Below are positions 1 to 7,571 of a DNA stretch of 47,178 nucleotides, in pieces (the first letter of the stretch is position 1; each line of letters begins with the position of its first letter). The notes below the pieces were generated by a model. The model saw only the letters and a program-made list of their open reading frames with translations. It had not been told where the DNA came from and did no database searches. The translations under genes and the position numbers were made by a program. The DNA is from an uncultured Terriglobales bacterium. GTDB taxonomy: Bacteria > Acidobacteriota > Terriglobia > Terriglobales > Acidobacteriaceae. Where the stretch lies: NCBI GenBank assembly GCA_955652395.1, contig CATPBJ010000108.1, positions 1-47,178 on the forward strand, in the 5' to 3' direction.

Positions 1-137
1 CAAATCGAAGCCTAGAGCGGCAGGAGTGAACTTGTGCCCTGCTCATGTGTTCGCGAGCTAGATTTTTCCTGCCGCCTCTTTAACTCGTACGCTATGCGTC
101 ACCTTCGCAAAGCGAAGCGGACAGTCCGCACAGGAAG

Positions 138-161
138 CTAACCGAAGTTCGTCACAGAACG
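138..161 (+). repeat. Left terminal inverted repeat of the IS
   Basis: 24-bp end that reappears in reverse complement at 2144-2168. The identical core is CCGAAGTTCGTCAC. It lies 34 bp beyond the transposase stop codon, a normal position for the 3' IS end. Confidence 0.8.
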
Positions 162-194
162 GTCGTGACACCGCCTAACCCCTTCAGAATCATT

Positions 195-2012
195 TCAGGC
201 AATCGCTAAGTCTGCACTACATTTTGAGAGCGATTTCAGCCGTTCCGGCAAGCTGAGGCCGAGGTGGTGAAGCAAGGATTTCTGTTCGGCCGTAGGTTCC
301 GTGATCCGGCGGAGGCGGATCTCGCGCCCATCCGTAGTGGGCAGTACGATGTCGGCGCTGTGCAGTGTGGACAACAGAGCCAGCGTCTTCATCGGCGACC
401 ACGGCTGAGATTTATCCACTCCGCGGGCCGATGGCTGGGGGACGATCGCAGGCCGGCGCTTCAGCAGATGCTTCAGTGTCACCCAGAGGGCATAACCGAG
501 GAACGCCACCATCACGTGGGCCTTGACGCGTGGCTCCAGTTGATGGAACAAGGGCCGAATCGACAACGCGCTCTTCAGGGCTCGGAACGAGGCCTCGGCC
601 TCGGTCAACTGCATGTACTTCGACCACAACTGCTCCGCCGTCTCCGCCCGGAGATTGGTGCGCAGCAGATAGGCACCTTCGCGCGACTCGCGCCAGCTCT
701 TGCGGTCTTCTTTCATCTGCCAGAATAAACGGAGGCCGTCGGCCGTGTCCCGGACCGAAACTTGGTAGAGATCGTTAACCGACGGATGCCGTGCCTGAAT
801 CCTTCCCAGCCGCCGCTCCATCTTGTTGCGGTCTTTCAGCCGTCCCGTGGCGATGCTCTTCTCCAGGCGCTGCAAAGCATCTTCCATGCTGGTGGAAAAA
901 CGACTCCGGATCGCCTTCTCCTTTTCCTTGCGACCTGCCGTGCGGCACAGGATATAAGTTTCCTCGCCCTGCGGGATGGCCACCTGTTTCACTTCCACTT
1001 CCGGCCGCACTCGTGTCCAGTCCTCCTTCAGCAGTTCGGTTTCAAACCGCTTCAGCTGGCTGCGCGGCGTCCCCACCAGATACTGACCGTCCCGTTTGCG
1101 GATCGCCTCCAGATTCTCCTCGCTGACGATACCGCGATCCAACACCCAGATCCGGCGCGCCTTGCCGTACTTGCGCTCTACCATGCGCAGGATCGTCTCC
1201 AGGGTTGAGACGTCGGCGCGATTACCGTCGAACGTTTCATAGCTGAACGGGAAACCCTCGCTGTTGACGATGAGCGCGATCACCATTTGCTCGCAGTCGG
1301 GACGGTGATCGCGCGAGTAGCCGCGGCGCATCATCGGATTTTTCTCCGCCACTCCTTCCACATACGTACTCGTCAGGTCATACAGCAGCACATCGAACTC
1401 GGCTCCAAACAACTCTCCGTAACGCTGCTTGAGATGCTGTTCCAGCTTCGTCTTGTGGGGCAGCATCCGGTCCAGACAGCGGTACAGACGCGTGTCGTTA
1501 ATCTTGCCTTCTTCGATTTCCAGCAGATCATCCAGCGCAGTCGATGGATACCAGCGCTCTTCCACCGCCAACTCGCTGCCCGGCGCGCACAGCCGGTTGA
1601 TCGCCAGCACCGCCGCCACCCGCGACCAGGGTACATCTGCCGTACCGTCGTCCGCTGCCTGCTCGAAGAAGCGATCCAGTTCGAGCTGCTTCCACAACTC
1701 CCAGCCCAGGAAACCAGCGCCGAATTGCCGTGTTCTCTCCAGGCGGACGCGATTCACTAAGACTCGCGCCACCTGCGGATCATCGTCCGGCGCCTCGATA
1801 TGCGAAGGGAATAGTTTCAGTTGCTGGGCTTTACCCTGCTCGTTGAATACCTCGACGCTTTTCAGCCACCGCGCCTGGGTGGAACCGTTCAGCTCGCCCA
1901 AATAGCAGAGCGTTTTCTGGCGTGGACCGCTGGAGGTCCGCACGGTCTCTACTAGCGACCAGTAGGTGTGCTCCTTACCGTCCTTGCTGCGCTGATGCGG
2001 CCGCAAAAACAT
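195..2012 (-). CDS. IS1634-family transposase
   Basis: 605-residue DDE transposase of the IS4-like superfamily. Recognisable parts are the N-terminal segment with LGELNGS, the first catalytic Asp in LLYDLTSTYVEG followed by RRGYSRDHRPD, a second block around KARRIWVLDRGIVSEEN, and a C-terminal block AEASFRALKSALSIRPLFH containing the candidate catalytic Glu. This order and the length fit IS1634. The ATG at 2012 is the only plausible start because an in-frame TGA lies six codons upstream. The protein catalyses excision and insertion of its own element by acting on the terminal repeats. No frameshift or stop was seen, so activity is possible. The family call is from motif recognition only. Confidence 0.88.
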   Translation of the reverse strand: MFLRPHQRSKDGKEHTYWSLVETVRTSSGPRQKTLCYLGELNGSTQARWLKSVEVFNEQGKAQQLKLFPSHIEAPDDDPQVARVLVNRVRLERTRQFGAGFLGWELWKQLELDRFFEQAADDGTADVPWSRVAAVLAINRLCAPGSELAVEERWYPSTALDDLLEIEEGKINDTRLYRCLDRMLPHKTKLEQHLKQRYGELFGAEFDVLLYDLTSTYVEGVAEKNPMMRRGYSRDHRPDCEQMVIALIVNSEGFPFSYETFDGNRADVSTLETILRMVERKYGKARRIWVLDRGIVSEENLEAIRKRDGQYLVGTPRSQLKRFETELLKEDWTRVRPEVEVKQVAIPQGEETYILCRTAGRKEKEKAIRSRFSTSMEDALQRLEKSIATGRLKDRNKMERRLGRIQARHPSVNDLYQVSVRDTADGLRLFWQMKEDRKSWRESREGAYLLRTNLRAETAEQLWSKYMQLTEAEASFRALKSALSIRPLFHQLEPRVKAHVMVAFLGYALWVTLKHLLKRRPAIVPQPSARGVDKSQPWSPMKTLALLSTLHSADIVLPTTDGREIRLRRITEPTAEQKSLLHHLGLSLPERLKSLSKCSADLAIA

Positions 2013-2143
2013 CCGGGCCCGAGTTTGTCACCTACGATGCCTGGCTTCAAGAGGGTAGGTCTGCACTACATCGCTTTTCTGAATATTGCGATTGCAAAGA
2101 CAAGGCATGACGCACTTTCGACGTCAAAAATGGCAGAATTCGA

Positions 2144-2168
2144 CGTTCTCGTGACGAACTTCGGCTAG
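2144..2168 (-). repeat. Right terminal inverted repeat of the IS
   Basis: Reverse-complement match of 138-161 with one mismatch and one extra base. It lies about 130 bp upstream of the transposase start, leaving room for a promoter inside the element. Confidence 0.8.
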
Positions 2169-2281
2169 GGGTGTTCGACACCGTCGTCGTTCATCAAGAG
2201 AACGACTCTGTTGCTCAGCATGACGATGCGGGGGGCGACGGTCTCGCGTCCCCGAGCATACGACGATCATCTACATAGCTG

Positions 2282-3004
2282 ATGTCTCCCTTTCAAACTT
2301 TCGCGGCCCGCCTCATTCGCTCTGTATCTCTGTCTGCCCAGACCAAGCACCTGGAATTCGAGGTCGCCGCCGTTCCACGCTTCGGCTTTGTCGCCGGCCA
2401 ATGGCTTTCCTTCAAAACCAATAAGCCGGACGGCGAAGAAATCACCCGCGCTTATTCCCTTGCTTCCCCGCCGGGAGATGACAACCGCTTCGCGCTCTGC
2501 CTGAACCGCGTCCAGGATGGTTTCATGTCGAATTTTCTATGTGACATGAAAGATGGTGAGGACATCAGCTGCCAAGGCCCGTTCGGTGACTTCATCCTGC
2601 GGCCGCCCATGCACGATACAGTCTTTATCGCTACCGGCACCGGCATCGCGCCTTTCCGCTCCATGCTGCATTGGCTGCTGGCGGATCCGGCCCGACATCA
2701 GGACAAGCAACTTTGCTTACTCTTCGGCAATCGGACCGAAAAGGACATTTACTACCACGAAGAGTTCCTGGAACTCGCCTCCCAACACACAAACTTCCAC
2801 TATCTGCCGACTCTTAGCCGCGGGGCTGACGATTGGCAAGGTCTGCGTGGATATGTCCAGGCACACATGATCGCAATCATTCAAGGCCGCACCGAGATGC
2901 ACGCCTACATCTGCGGCCTGGACAAGATGATCAAAGCCAATCGCGAGTTGCTGAAAGGCCTGGGCTGGGACCGGAAATCGATTCTGTACGAGAAGTACGA
3001 TTAG
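2282..3004 (+). CDS. Ferredoxin/flavodoxin--NADP+ reductase (FAD-binding)
   Basis: 240-residue FNR-superfamily flavoprotein that moves electrons between NAD(P)H and a ferredoxin or flavodoxin in the cytoplasm. The N-terminal FAD-binding barrel shows the RAYS motif at residues 56-59, which contacts the flavin, and GPFGDF at 99-104. The C-terminal NAD(P)-binding domain starts with GTGIAPFRS at 119-127 and ends with YICGLDKMI and the tail YEKYD, where the aromatic residue normally stacks on the flavin. Length fits bacterial Fpr-type enzymes. No strong ribosome-binding site precedes the ATG. It stands alone between the IS and a pseudogene, so the redox partner cannot be named. A related oxygenase reductase is a less likely alternative. 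Confidence 0.82.
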   Translation: MSPFQTFAARLIRSVSLSAQTKHLEFEVAAVPRFGFVAGQWLSFKTNKPDGEEITRAYSLASPPGDDNRFALCLNRVQDGFMSNFLCDMKDGEDISCQGPFGDFILRPPMHDTVFIATGTGIAPFRSMLHWLLADPARHQDKQLCLLFGNRTEKDIYYHEEFLELASQHTNFHYLPTLSRGADDWQGLRGYVQAHMIAIIQGRTEMHAYICGLDKMIKANRELLKGLGWDRKSILYEKYD

Positions 3005-3114
3005 GCCCAGCGGCCTACCCGCGCTAGCACCCAGGGACTGACGCTGACCGCGGTACACTTAGGCTGGACGAGCCAGTGACACGCCGGTATGCGGCAAGAA
3101 GGTCAGAGGCCGGG

Positions 3115-3637
3115 ATGAGACCTTTTAAGAAGAGCATCCTCATTGCTACCGGTCTTTTCATCTTCGACGCTCTCGTCCTGAATCAGGACATTGTTGCTCT
3201 CTTGATCATTCCGTTCACCCTCTTCATTGGAGCGCCTGACCAAGGCCGGAATCTATCTGCTGGCGGTGTTTGTGGCCAATGCCTCTGCAGAACCGAATGG
3301 CCGACCGCCGGGCAGTGGAACTGGGCAAAGCCTGCCTGGCTTATCACGCAAATACAATCGCTATCCGCAGCGCCTGGATGACCTGGTGCCCGAGTTCATT
3401 CCAACTGTGCCGATAGCGAAGGACACGCTCGGCGGCGGAGGTTCCTTTTTCTATTCCAGCCGGCCTGGCGGTGGCGAACCAATGCTTTACTACGAGGTGC
3501 TCCCACCTTTTGGGCGGCGGTTCTATCACCTGGAAACCGATGAGCTGGGGATTTCTGGATTAGGTCGCAATCCGTTTGGGTTTCGTTTTGACCCAGCTTC
3601 CAAAATGAGCATCGCCCGGCAGTACCGCCGCATCTAA
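3115..3637 (+). pseudogene. Frameshifted small membrane protein gene (unknown function)
   Basis: The coding signal jumps between frames. Frame 1 from the ATG at 3115 encodes a hydrophobic N-terminus (KKSILIATGLFIFDALVLNQ). Near 3226 it moves to frame 2 (LTKAGIYLLAVFVAN), near 3280 to frame 3 (MADRRAVELGKACLAYHA), and near 3350 back to frame 2 (KYNRYPQRLDDLVPEF ... PMLYYEVLPPFGRRFYH) to a stop at 3637. Each switch is explained by a small indel, for example a missing base in the Ala-Lys-Tyr codons at about 3350. Joined, the product would be a membrane protein with two N-terminal helices and a soluble C-terminal part whose YPQRLDDLVPEFIP stretch resembles a segment found in pilin-like and other secreted bacterial proteins. 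Function unknown. The gene is decayed or the sequence has errors. Confidence 0.65.
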
Positions 3638-3639
3638 AC

Positions 3640-3660
3640 CTTGACAACGATTCACTCAAG
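3640..3660 (+). promoter_or_regulatory. HAIR operator (HspR-binding site) of dnaK
   Basis: CTTGACA-N7-ACTCAAG, 21 bp, against the HAIR consensus CTTGAGT-N7-ACTCAAG: 12 of 14 arm positions agree and the right arm is perfect. It covers the -35 hexamer of the dnaK promoter and part of the spacer, so a bound repressor would block RNA polymerase. hspR itself lies 5.4 kb downstream. Confidence 0.8.
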
Positions 3661-3669
3661 TCTTATCAT
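3641..3669 (+). promoter_or_regulatory. Sigma70-type promoter of dnaK
   Basis: TTGACA at 3641-3646, a 17-bp spacer and TATCAT at 3664-3669: a consensus -35, optimal spacing and a good -10. Transcription would start near 3676 and give a leader of about 60 nt, AT-rich compared with its surroundings. A strong ribosome-binding site (AGGAGGG, 3721-3727) lies 7 nt before the dnaK ATG. Confidence 0.75.
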
Positions 3670-3734
3670 GTGAAAATTGCATGTCATAATAAGTTGATTA
3701 CAAAGCACTTATAAGTTTAGAGGAGGGTCAGATT

Positions 3735-5666
3735 ATGGCCAAGATTATCGGAATTGACCTCGGAACGACCAACTCCTGCGTAGCCGTCATGGAGGGTGGC
3801 GAACCCAAGGTGATCCCTAATGAAGAAGGAGGGCGCACGACGCCCTCGGTCGTCGGTTTTACCAAGACCGGCGAACGGCTGGTGGGCCAGGTGGCGAAGC
3901 GCCAGGCCATCACCAATCCGGAGAACACGGTTTACTCGATCAAGCGGTTCATGGGACGCCGCTTCGACGAAGTGACCGAAGAAATCAAGATGGTGCCCTA
4001 CAAGGTCGTGCAGTCGGGCGACCACGTGGCGGTGCTGGCACAAGGCAAGGAGTACACACCTCCGCAGGTTTCCGCGATGATTCTGCAGAAGCTGAAGAAG
4101 GCTGCGGAAGACTATCTCGGCGAGAAAGTGACCGAGGCGGTCATCACCGTCCCGGCGTACTTCAACGACGCCCAGCGGCAGGCCACCAAAGACGCCGGCC
4201 AGATCGCCGGCCTCGAAGTGAAGCGCATCATCAACGAGCCCACGGCAGCCGCGCTCGCTTACGGCCTCGATAAGAAGAAGGATGAAACCATCGCCGTTTA
4301 TGATTTCGGCGGCGGGACATTCGACATCTCGGTGCTGGAAGTCGGCGAAGGCGTGATTGAGGTCAAGGCCACCAACGGGGACACCCACCTGGGCGGCGAC
4401 AACCTCGACCAGCGCATCGTGGACTGGTTGATTGACGAATTCAAGAAGGATGAAGGCCTCGACCTGCGGGGCAAGGGCAATGAGATGGCGCTGCAGCGTC
4501 TGCGTGACGCCGCGGAGCGGGCGAAGATCGAACTCTCCACCACCATGGAGACCGAGATCAACCTGCCCTTCATCACCGCCGATGCCGGCGGCCCCAAGCA
4601 CCTGGTCAAGAAGATGACCCGGGCCAAGCTGGAGTCGATGGTTGAGGACATCATTCAGCGCTCGGTCGGTCCGTGCAAGCAGTGCATGAAAGATGCCGGG
4701 GTGGACGCCAGCAAGATCAATGAAGTCGTGCTGGTCGGCGGGCAGACCCGCATGCCCCGCATTCAGGCGCTGGTAAAGGAGCTATTCGGTAAAGAAGGGC
4801 ACAAGGGCGTGAACCCGGACGAAGTGGTTGCAGTCGGCGCGGCCATCCAGGGTGGCGTGCTCAAGGGCGAAGTCAAAGACCTGCTGTTGCTGGACGTGAC
4901 TCCGCTGTCGCTGGCGATCGAAACGCTGGGCGGCGTGGCTACTCCGATGATTCCGCGAAATACGACGATTCCGACCAAAAAGACGGAAACGTTCTCGACA
5001 GCGGCCGACAGTCAGACTTCGGTTGAAGTGCACGTGCTTCAGGGCGAGCGTCCACTGGCGGCGCAGAACCGTACTCTGGGCAAGTTCCACCTGACCGGTA
5101 TTCCACCGGCACCGCGTGGTGTGCCCCAGATCGAGGTGACGTTTGACATCGACGCCAACGGCATCCTCAACGTGACCGCGAAAGATACGGCCACGGGCAA
5201 GGACCAGAAGATCACGATTACGTCGTCCTCCGGTCTGAGCAAGGACGAAGTCGAGCGCATGGCCAAGGAAGCTGATGCGCATTCGGCCGAAGACAAAGCC
5301 AAGCGCGAGGAGATCGATTCCAAGAACCAGCTCGACTCCATGGTCTACAGCGTGGAGAAGATGCTGCGTGAGCAGGGTGACAAGATCTCCGGCTCCGACC
5401 GCGGCGACGTGGAAAACGCGATCGCCGACGCCAAGAAGGCGCTGGAGTCGAACGAAAAGGCGACCATGGACAAGGCGCGTGAGACCTTGACCCAAGCGTC
5501 GCACAAGCTGGCCGAGCAGATGTACAAGGCGGCCCAGTCGCAAGCTCCAGGCGCCGGACCAACGCCGGGCGCAAGTGCGGGTCCCGCGCCGGGCGCTAAC
5601 GGCGAGCCCAAGAAAGACGAAGGCGTCATCGACGCTGAGTACGTGGACGTAGAAGACAAGAAGTAA
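3735..5666 (+). CDS. dnaK: Molecular chaperone DnaK (Hsp70)
   Basis: 643 residues, full length. This cytoplasmic ATP-driven chaperone binds exposed hydrophobic segments of unfolded proteins with DnaJ and GrpE. The ATPase domain shows GIDLGTTNS (residues 6-14), [10 protein letters not shown] and [14 protein letters not shown]. The interdomain linker is [11 protein letters not shown], followed by the substrate-binding beta domain and helical lid. The C-terminus has a Gly/Ala/Pro-rich stretch ending in the conserved acidic tail [15 protein letters not shown]. The start is fixed by AGGAGGG 7 nt upstream. It is the first gene of the heat-shock cluster and is predicted to be controlled by HspR through the HAIR site overlapping its promoter. 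The usual partner gene grpE is not in this window. Confidence 0.98.
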   Translation: MAKIIGIDLGTTNSCVAVMEGGEPKVIPNEEGGRTTPSVVGFTKTGERLVGQVAKRQAITNPENTVYSIKRFMGRRFDEVTEEIKMVPYKVVQSGDHVAVLAQGKEYTPPQVSAMILQKLKKAAEDYLGEKVTEAVITVPAYFNDAQRQATKDAGQIAGLEVKRIINEPTAAALAYGLDKKKDETIAVYDFGGGTFDISVLEVGEGVIEVKATNGDTHLGGDNLDQRIVDWLIDEFKKDEGLDLRGKGNEMALQRLRDAAERAKIELSTTMETEINLPFITADAGGPKHLVKKMTRAKLESMVEDIIQRSVGPCKQCMKDAGVDASKINEVVLVGGQTRMPRIQALVKELFGKEGHKGVNPDEVVAVGAAIQGGVLKGEVKDLLLLDVTPLSLAIETLGGVATPMIPRNTTIPTKKTETFSTAADSQTSVEVHVLQGERPLAAQNRTLGKFHLTGIPPAPRGVPQIEVTFDIDANGILNVTAKDTATGKDQKITITSSSGLSKDEVERMAKEADAHSAEDKAKREEIDSKNQLDSMVYSVEKMLREQGDKISGSDRGDVENAIADAKKALESNEKATMDKARETLTQASHKLAEQMYKAAQSQAPGAGPTPGASAGPAPGANGEPKKDEGVIDAEYVDVEDKK

Positions 5667-5695
5667 GCTGTCAGCTCTCAGCTCTCAGCTGTCAG
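5667..5695. repeat. Short degenerate intergenic repeat after dnaK
   Basis: A run of CTGTCAG/CTCTCAG heptamer-like units begins immediately after the dnaK stop codon. Comparable low-complexity CAG/GTC-rich arrays follow dnaJ (7367-7427), hspR (9489-9520) and ffh (11940-12035). No coding potential. Confidence 0.6.
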
Positions 5696-5768
5696 TACAG
5701 GCCGGGTGTCAGCACAGGCCATGTGGGGGCGGGGCTCTGCCCCGTCCTGGCCGAGCGCAGCTCGGCAC

Positions 5769-5867
5769 TGTAGTGCCGCCGTCCCGGCGGCTGTCGTGGG
5801 GGCGTCCCCCCCCCACCGCCGCGGGCAAGGCTGCCTTGCGGGCCGCCCGCGAGACGCCGGCGCTACA
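5769..5867. repeat. 99-bp MITE-like element with terminal inverted repeats
   Basis: It begins TGTAGTGCCGCCGTC and ends with the near reverse complement GACGCCGGCGCTACA. The interior is very GC-rich and contains a second inverted repeat (GGGCAAGGCTGCCTTGCGGGC region). Partial copies occur at 36406-36427 (the right end, GCCGGCGCTACAAGTTT) and 45474-45500 (the left end, GTAGCGCCGCCGTCCCGG). Dispersed intergenic location, no ORF and multiple partial copies suggest a non-autonomous mobile or REP-type repeat. Confidence 0.6.
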
Positions 5868-5916
5868 AGTTTTGGGCGTATCAGATTTTAGGTTGTAGCC
5901 CAGGGGAGAAGACAAA

Positions 5917-6090
5917 TTGCAATTTGAAGTCAACGGTCAGGATTACTTTTTGAATTTCGCGGAAGACGAAGCCTATTGGTACGTCTTGGTGCCTACGCAG
6001 ACAGGAGTGCATCGCATTCCCGTCTACGTGGATTCGCCGGCGTACGAGCGCTTCGGCATTCTGGGAAGCCGTCACAATATTCAGAACTGA
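5917..6090 (+). CDS. Small conserved-looking protein between dnaK and dnaJ
   Basis: 57-residue ORF starting with TTG, preceded by GGGGAGAA 7-8 nt upstream, a good ribosome-binding site. The product begins LQFEVNGQDYFLNFAEDE, continues with WYVLVPTQTGVHRIPVYVD and ends at a TGA 48 bp before dnaJ. Composition is that of a real folded protein: alternating hydrophobic beta-type segments and no repeats. I do not recognise a named family. Its position inside the dnaK-dnaJ interval, same strand, implies co-transcription and possibly a stress-related role, but that is inference. Codon choice resembles the neighbours. Confidence 0.7.
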   Translation: MQFEVNGQDYFLNFAEDEAYWYVLVPTQTGVHRIPVYVDSPAYERFGILGSRHNIQN

Positions 6091-6138
6091 ATTGCCATAG
6101 TCTGGTCGCGAATCGTTGAGCGGCGCTTATAAGCAAGA

Positions 6139-7365
6139 ATGGCCACCACCACCAAAAAAGACTATTACGAGATTCTCGGCGTGAAGAAGTCCGCCTCGGC
6201 GGACGATATCCGCAAGGCGTTTCGCAAACTCGCGCGCAAGTATCACCCCGACGTCAACCCCGGTGACAAGGCCGCGGAAGAAAAGTTCAAGGTGCTGTCC
6301 GAAGCCAACGAAGTCCTGAGCGATCCCAAGAAACGGAAGATCTACGATCAGGTCGGGTTTTATTCCGACAACATTGACGCCGCCACGGCCGAGGCCTATG
6401 CCCGTGCCGGGGGCGGTGCGGCCGACCCCGGTCCAGGGTTTCCAGGCGCACAGTCTGGAGGCGGCGCGCAGGGCGCTAATTTCGATTTCGGCGGCTTCGA
6501 CTTCACCGACATGTTCGAAGGCGCAAAGGGCAGAAAGGCAAGCACCTCCGGCACGGGCAGTTTCCGCGATATCTTTTCCGGAATCTTCGGCGGGCGAGGT
6601 GGAGCACCTCAGGAGGGTCCCGAGCCCGGATCGGACCTCGAATATCAGGTCAACGTACCTTTCTGGACCGCCATTCGCGGCGGTGTGATGCGCCTGAATA
6701 TTACGCGGCGCGATACCTGTCCCCACTGCCACGGCCAGGGCTTTATCGATGCCGGAGGCACCTGCCCGGAATGTGGCGGCAAAGGCCAGGTCACACAGAC
6801 CGGCGGGCGGATGAAATTCAATGTCCCCTGTCCGAGATGCCACGGGACAGGAAAGAACATCTCTACCTGCCCTAATTGTCATGGGGAAGGAACGCTTGAA
6901 CGCACTGAGCCACTGGAAGTCCGGATCAAGGCCGGCACCCGCGATGGACAGCGCATCCGCGTCCCCGGCAAAGGCAACGCCGGCACGCACGGCGGGCCCG
7001 GGGGGGATCTTTACGTGATCATCCGAACTGCGGACCACCCCGTCTTCCACCGCGAGGGCGACGATATTCGCATTACCGTGCCCGTAACCGCCACCGAAGC
7101 GGCTTTAGGAGCCAAGATTGAGGTACCGACCATCGACGGCCGCACGCTGCTTAAGATTCCGCCCGGAACCCAGTCAGGACAAAAGCTTCGCCTGCGTGAA
7201 AAGGGCGTGCCTTCGGCCATCAAGGATGGGGCTCGCGGAGACGAGATCGTCGAGGTCAAGCTCACCGTGCCAATGCCAAGAGATGAGCGCTCCAAGGAAA
7301 TCCTTCGCGAGCTGGCCAAACTGAATCCTGAAGACCCGCGGGCGGATCTCTGGAAGAACGTCTAA
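6139..7365 (+). CDS. dnaJ: Chaperone protein DnaJ (type I Hsp40)
   Basis: 408 residues. The co-chaperone delivers unfolded substrates to DnaK and stimulates its ATPase. The N-terminal J domain has the essential HPD at residues 36-38. A Gly/Phe-rich region spans roughly 90-160. Four CxxCxGxG zinc-binding motifs begin at Cys194, Cys209, Cys231 and Cys244, followed by the two C-terminal beta-sandwich substrate domains. The full set of zinc motifs makes this DnaJ rather than CbpA. It is somewhat longer than E. coli DnaJ because the Gly-rich linker is expanded. The ATG lacks a clear ribosome-binding site. The palindrome GCTTATAAGC sits just upstream. Confidence 0.96.
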   Translation: MATTTKKDYYEILGVKKSASADDIRKAFRKLARKYHPDVNPGDKAAEEKFKVLSEANEVLSDPKKRKIYDQVGFYSDNIDAATAEAYARAGGGAADPGPGFPGAQSGGGAQGANFDFGGFDFTDMFEGAKGRKASTSGTGSFRDIFSGIFGGRGGAPQEGPEPGSDLEYQVNVPFWTAIRGGVMRLNITRRDTCPHCHGQGFIDAGGTCPECGGKGQVTQTGGRMKFNVPCPRCHGTGKNISTCPNCHGEGTLERTEPLEVRIKAGTRDGQRIRVPGKGNAGTHGGPGGDLYVIIRTADHPVFHREGDDIRITVPVTATEAALGAKIEVPTIDGRTLLKIPPGTQSGQKLRLREKGVPSAIKDGARGDEIVEVKLTVPMPRDERSKEILRELAKLNPEDPRADLWKNV

Positions 7366-7366
7366 G

Positions 7367-7427
7367 GTCAGTCGTCGGTCATCAGTCGCCAGTCTTCAGC
7401 AACGACCTTCCGGACGACCGCCGACTG
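7367..7427. repeat. Degenerate inverted repeat downstream of dnaJ
   Basis: CAGTCGTCGGTCATC (7369-7383) pairs with GACGACCGCCGACTG (7413-7427) with two mismatches in 15. It belongs to the same GTC/CAG-rich family as the repeat after ffh. It could form a hairpin at the end of the dnaK-dnaJ transcript, but no T-run follows. Confidence 0.5.
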
Positions 7428-7571
7428 GAGAGCCATTCCGTGCCGTCCCGCAAAAAAATTATTGAGAATTATTTTTACACTGCATCTAATTTCCCGTATG
7501 CTCACGGCTGCGAACTTGCTTCCAGCCGAATTCTGAAAGCGCAAGGTCGCCCCGGGAGGAAGCCGTCGAAA

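Larger units (their letters stand above)
138..2168 (-). mobile_element. IS1634-family insertion sequence, apparently complete
   Basis: A 2.03-kb element with one transposase gene on the minus strand, bounded by imperfect terminal inverted repeats at 138-161 and 2144-2168. The two ends share the 14-bp core CCGAAGTTCGTCAC and match over about 24 bp with one substitution and one single-base gap. No long target duplication is evident. GCTA occurs at both outer edges (137-140 and 2164-2167) and could be a short duplication or part of the repeats. No gene could be recognised as interrupted by it. The open reading frame is intact, so the element may be mobile. Confidence 0.85.

Noticed and set aside
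1-137. Gene interrupted by the IS
   Set aside because: Neither flank (1-137, 2169-2281) has coding signal or recognisable protein similarity by eye.
3641-3669. CIRCE/HrcA control of dnaK
   Set aside because: No TTAGCACTC-N9-GAGTGCTAA repeat is present; the repeat found is of HAIR type.
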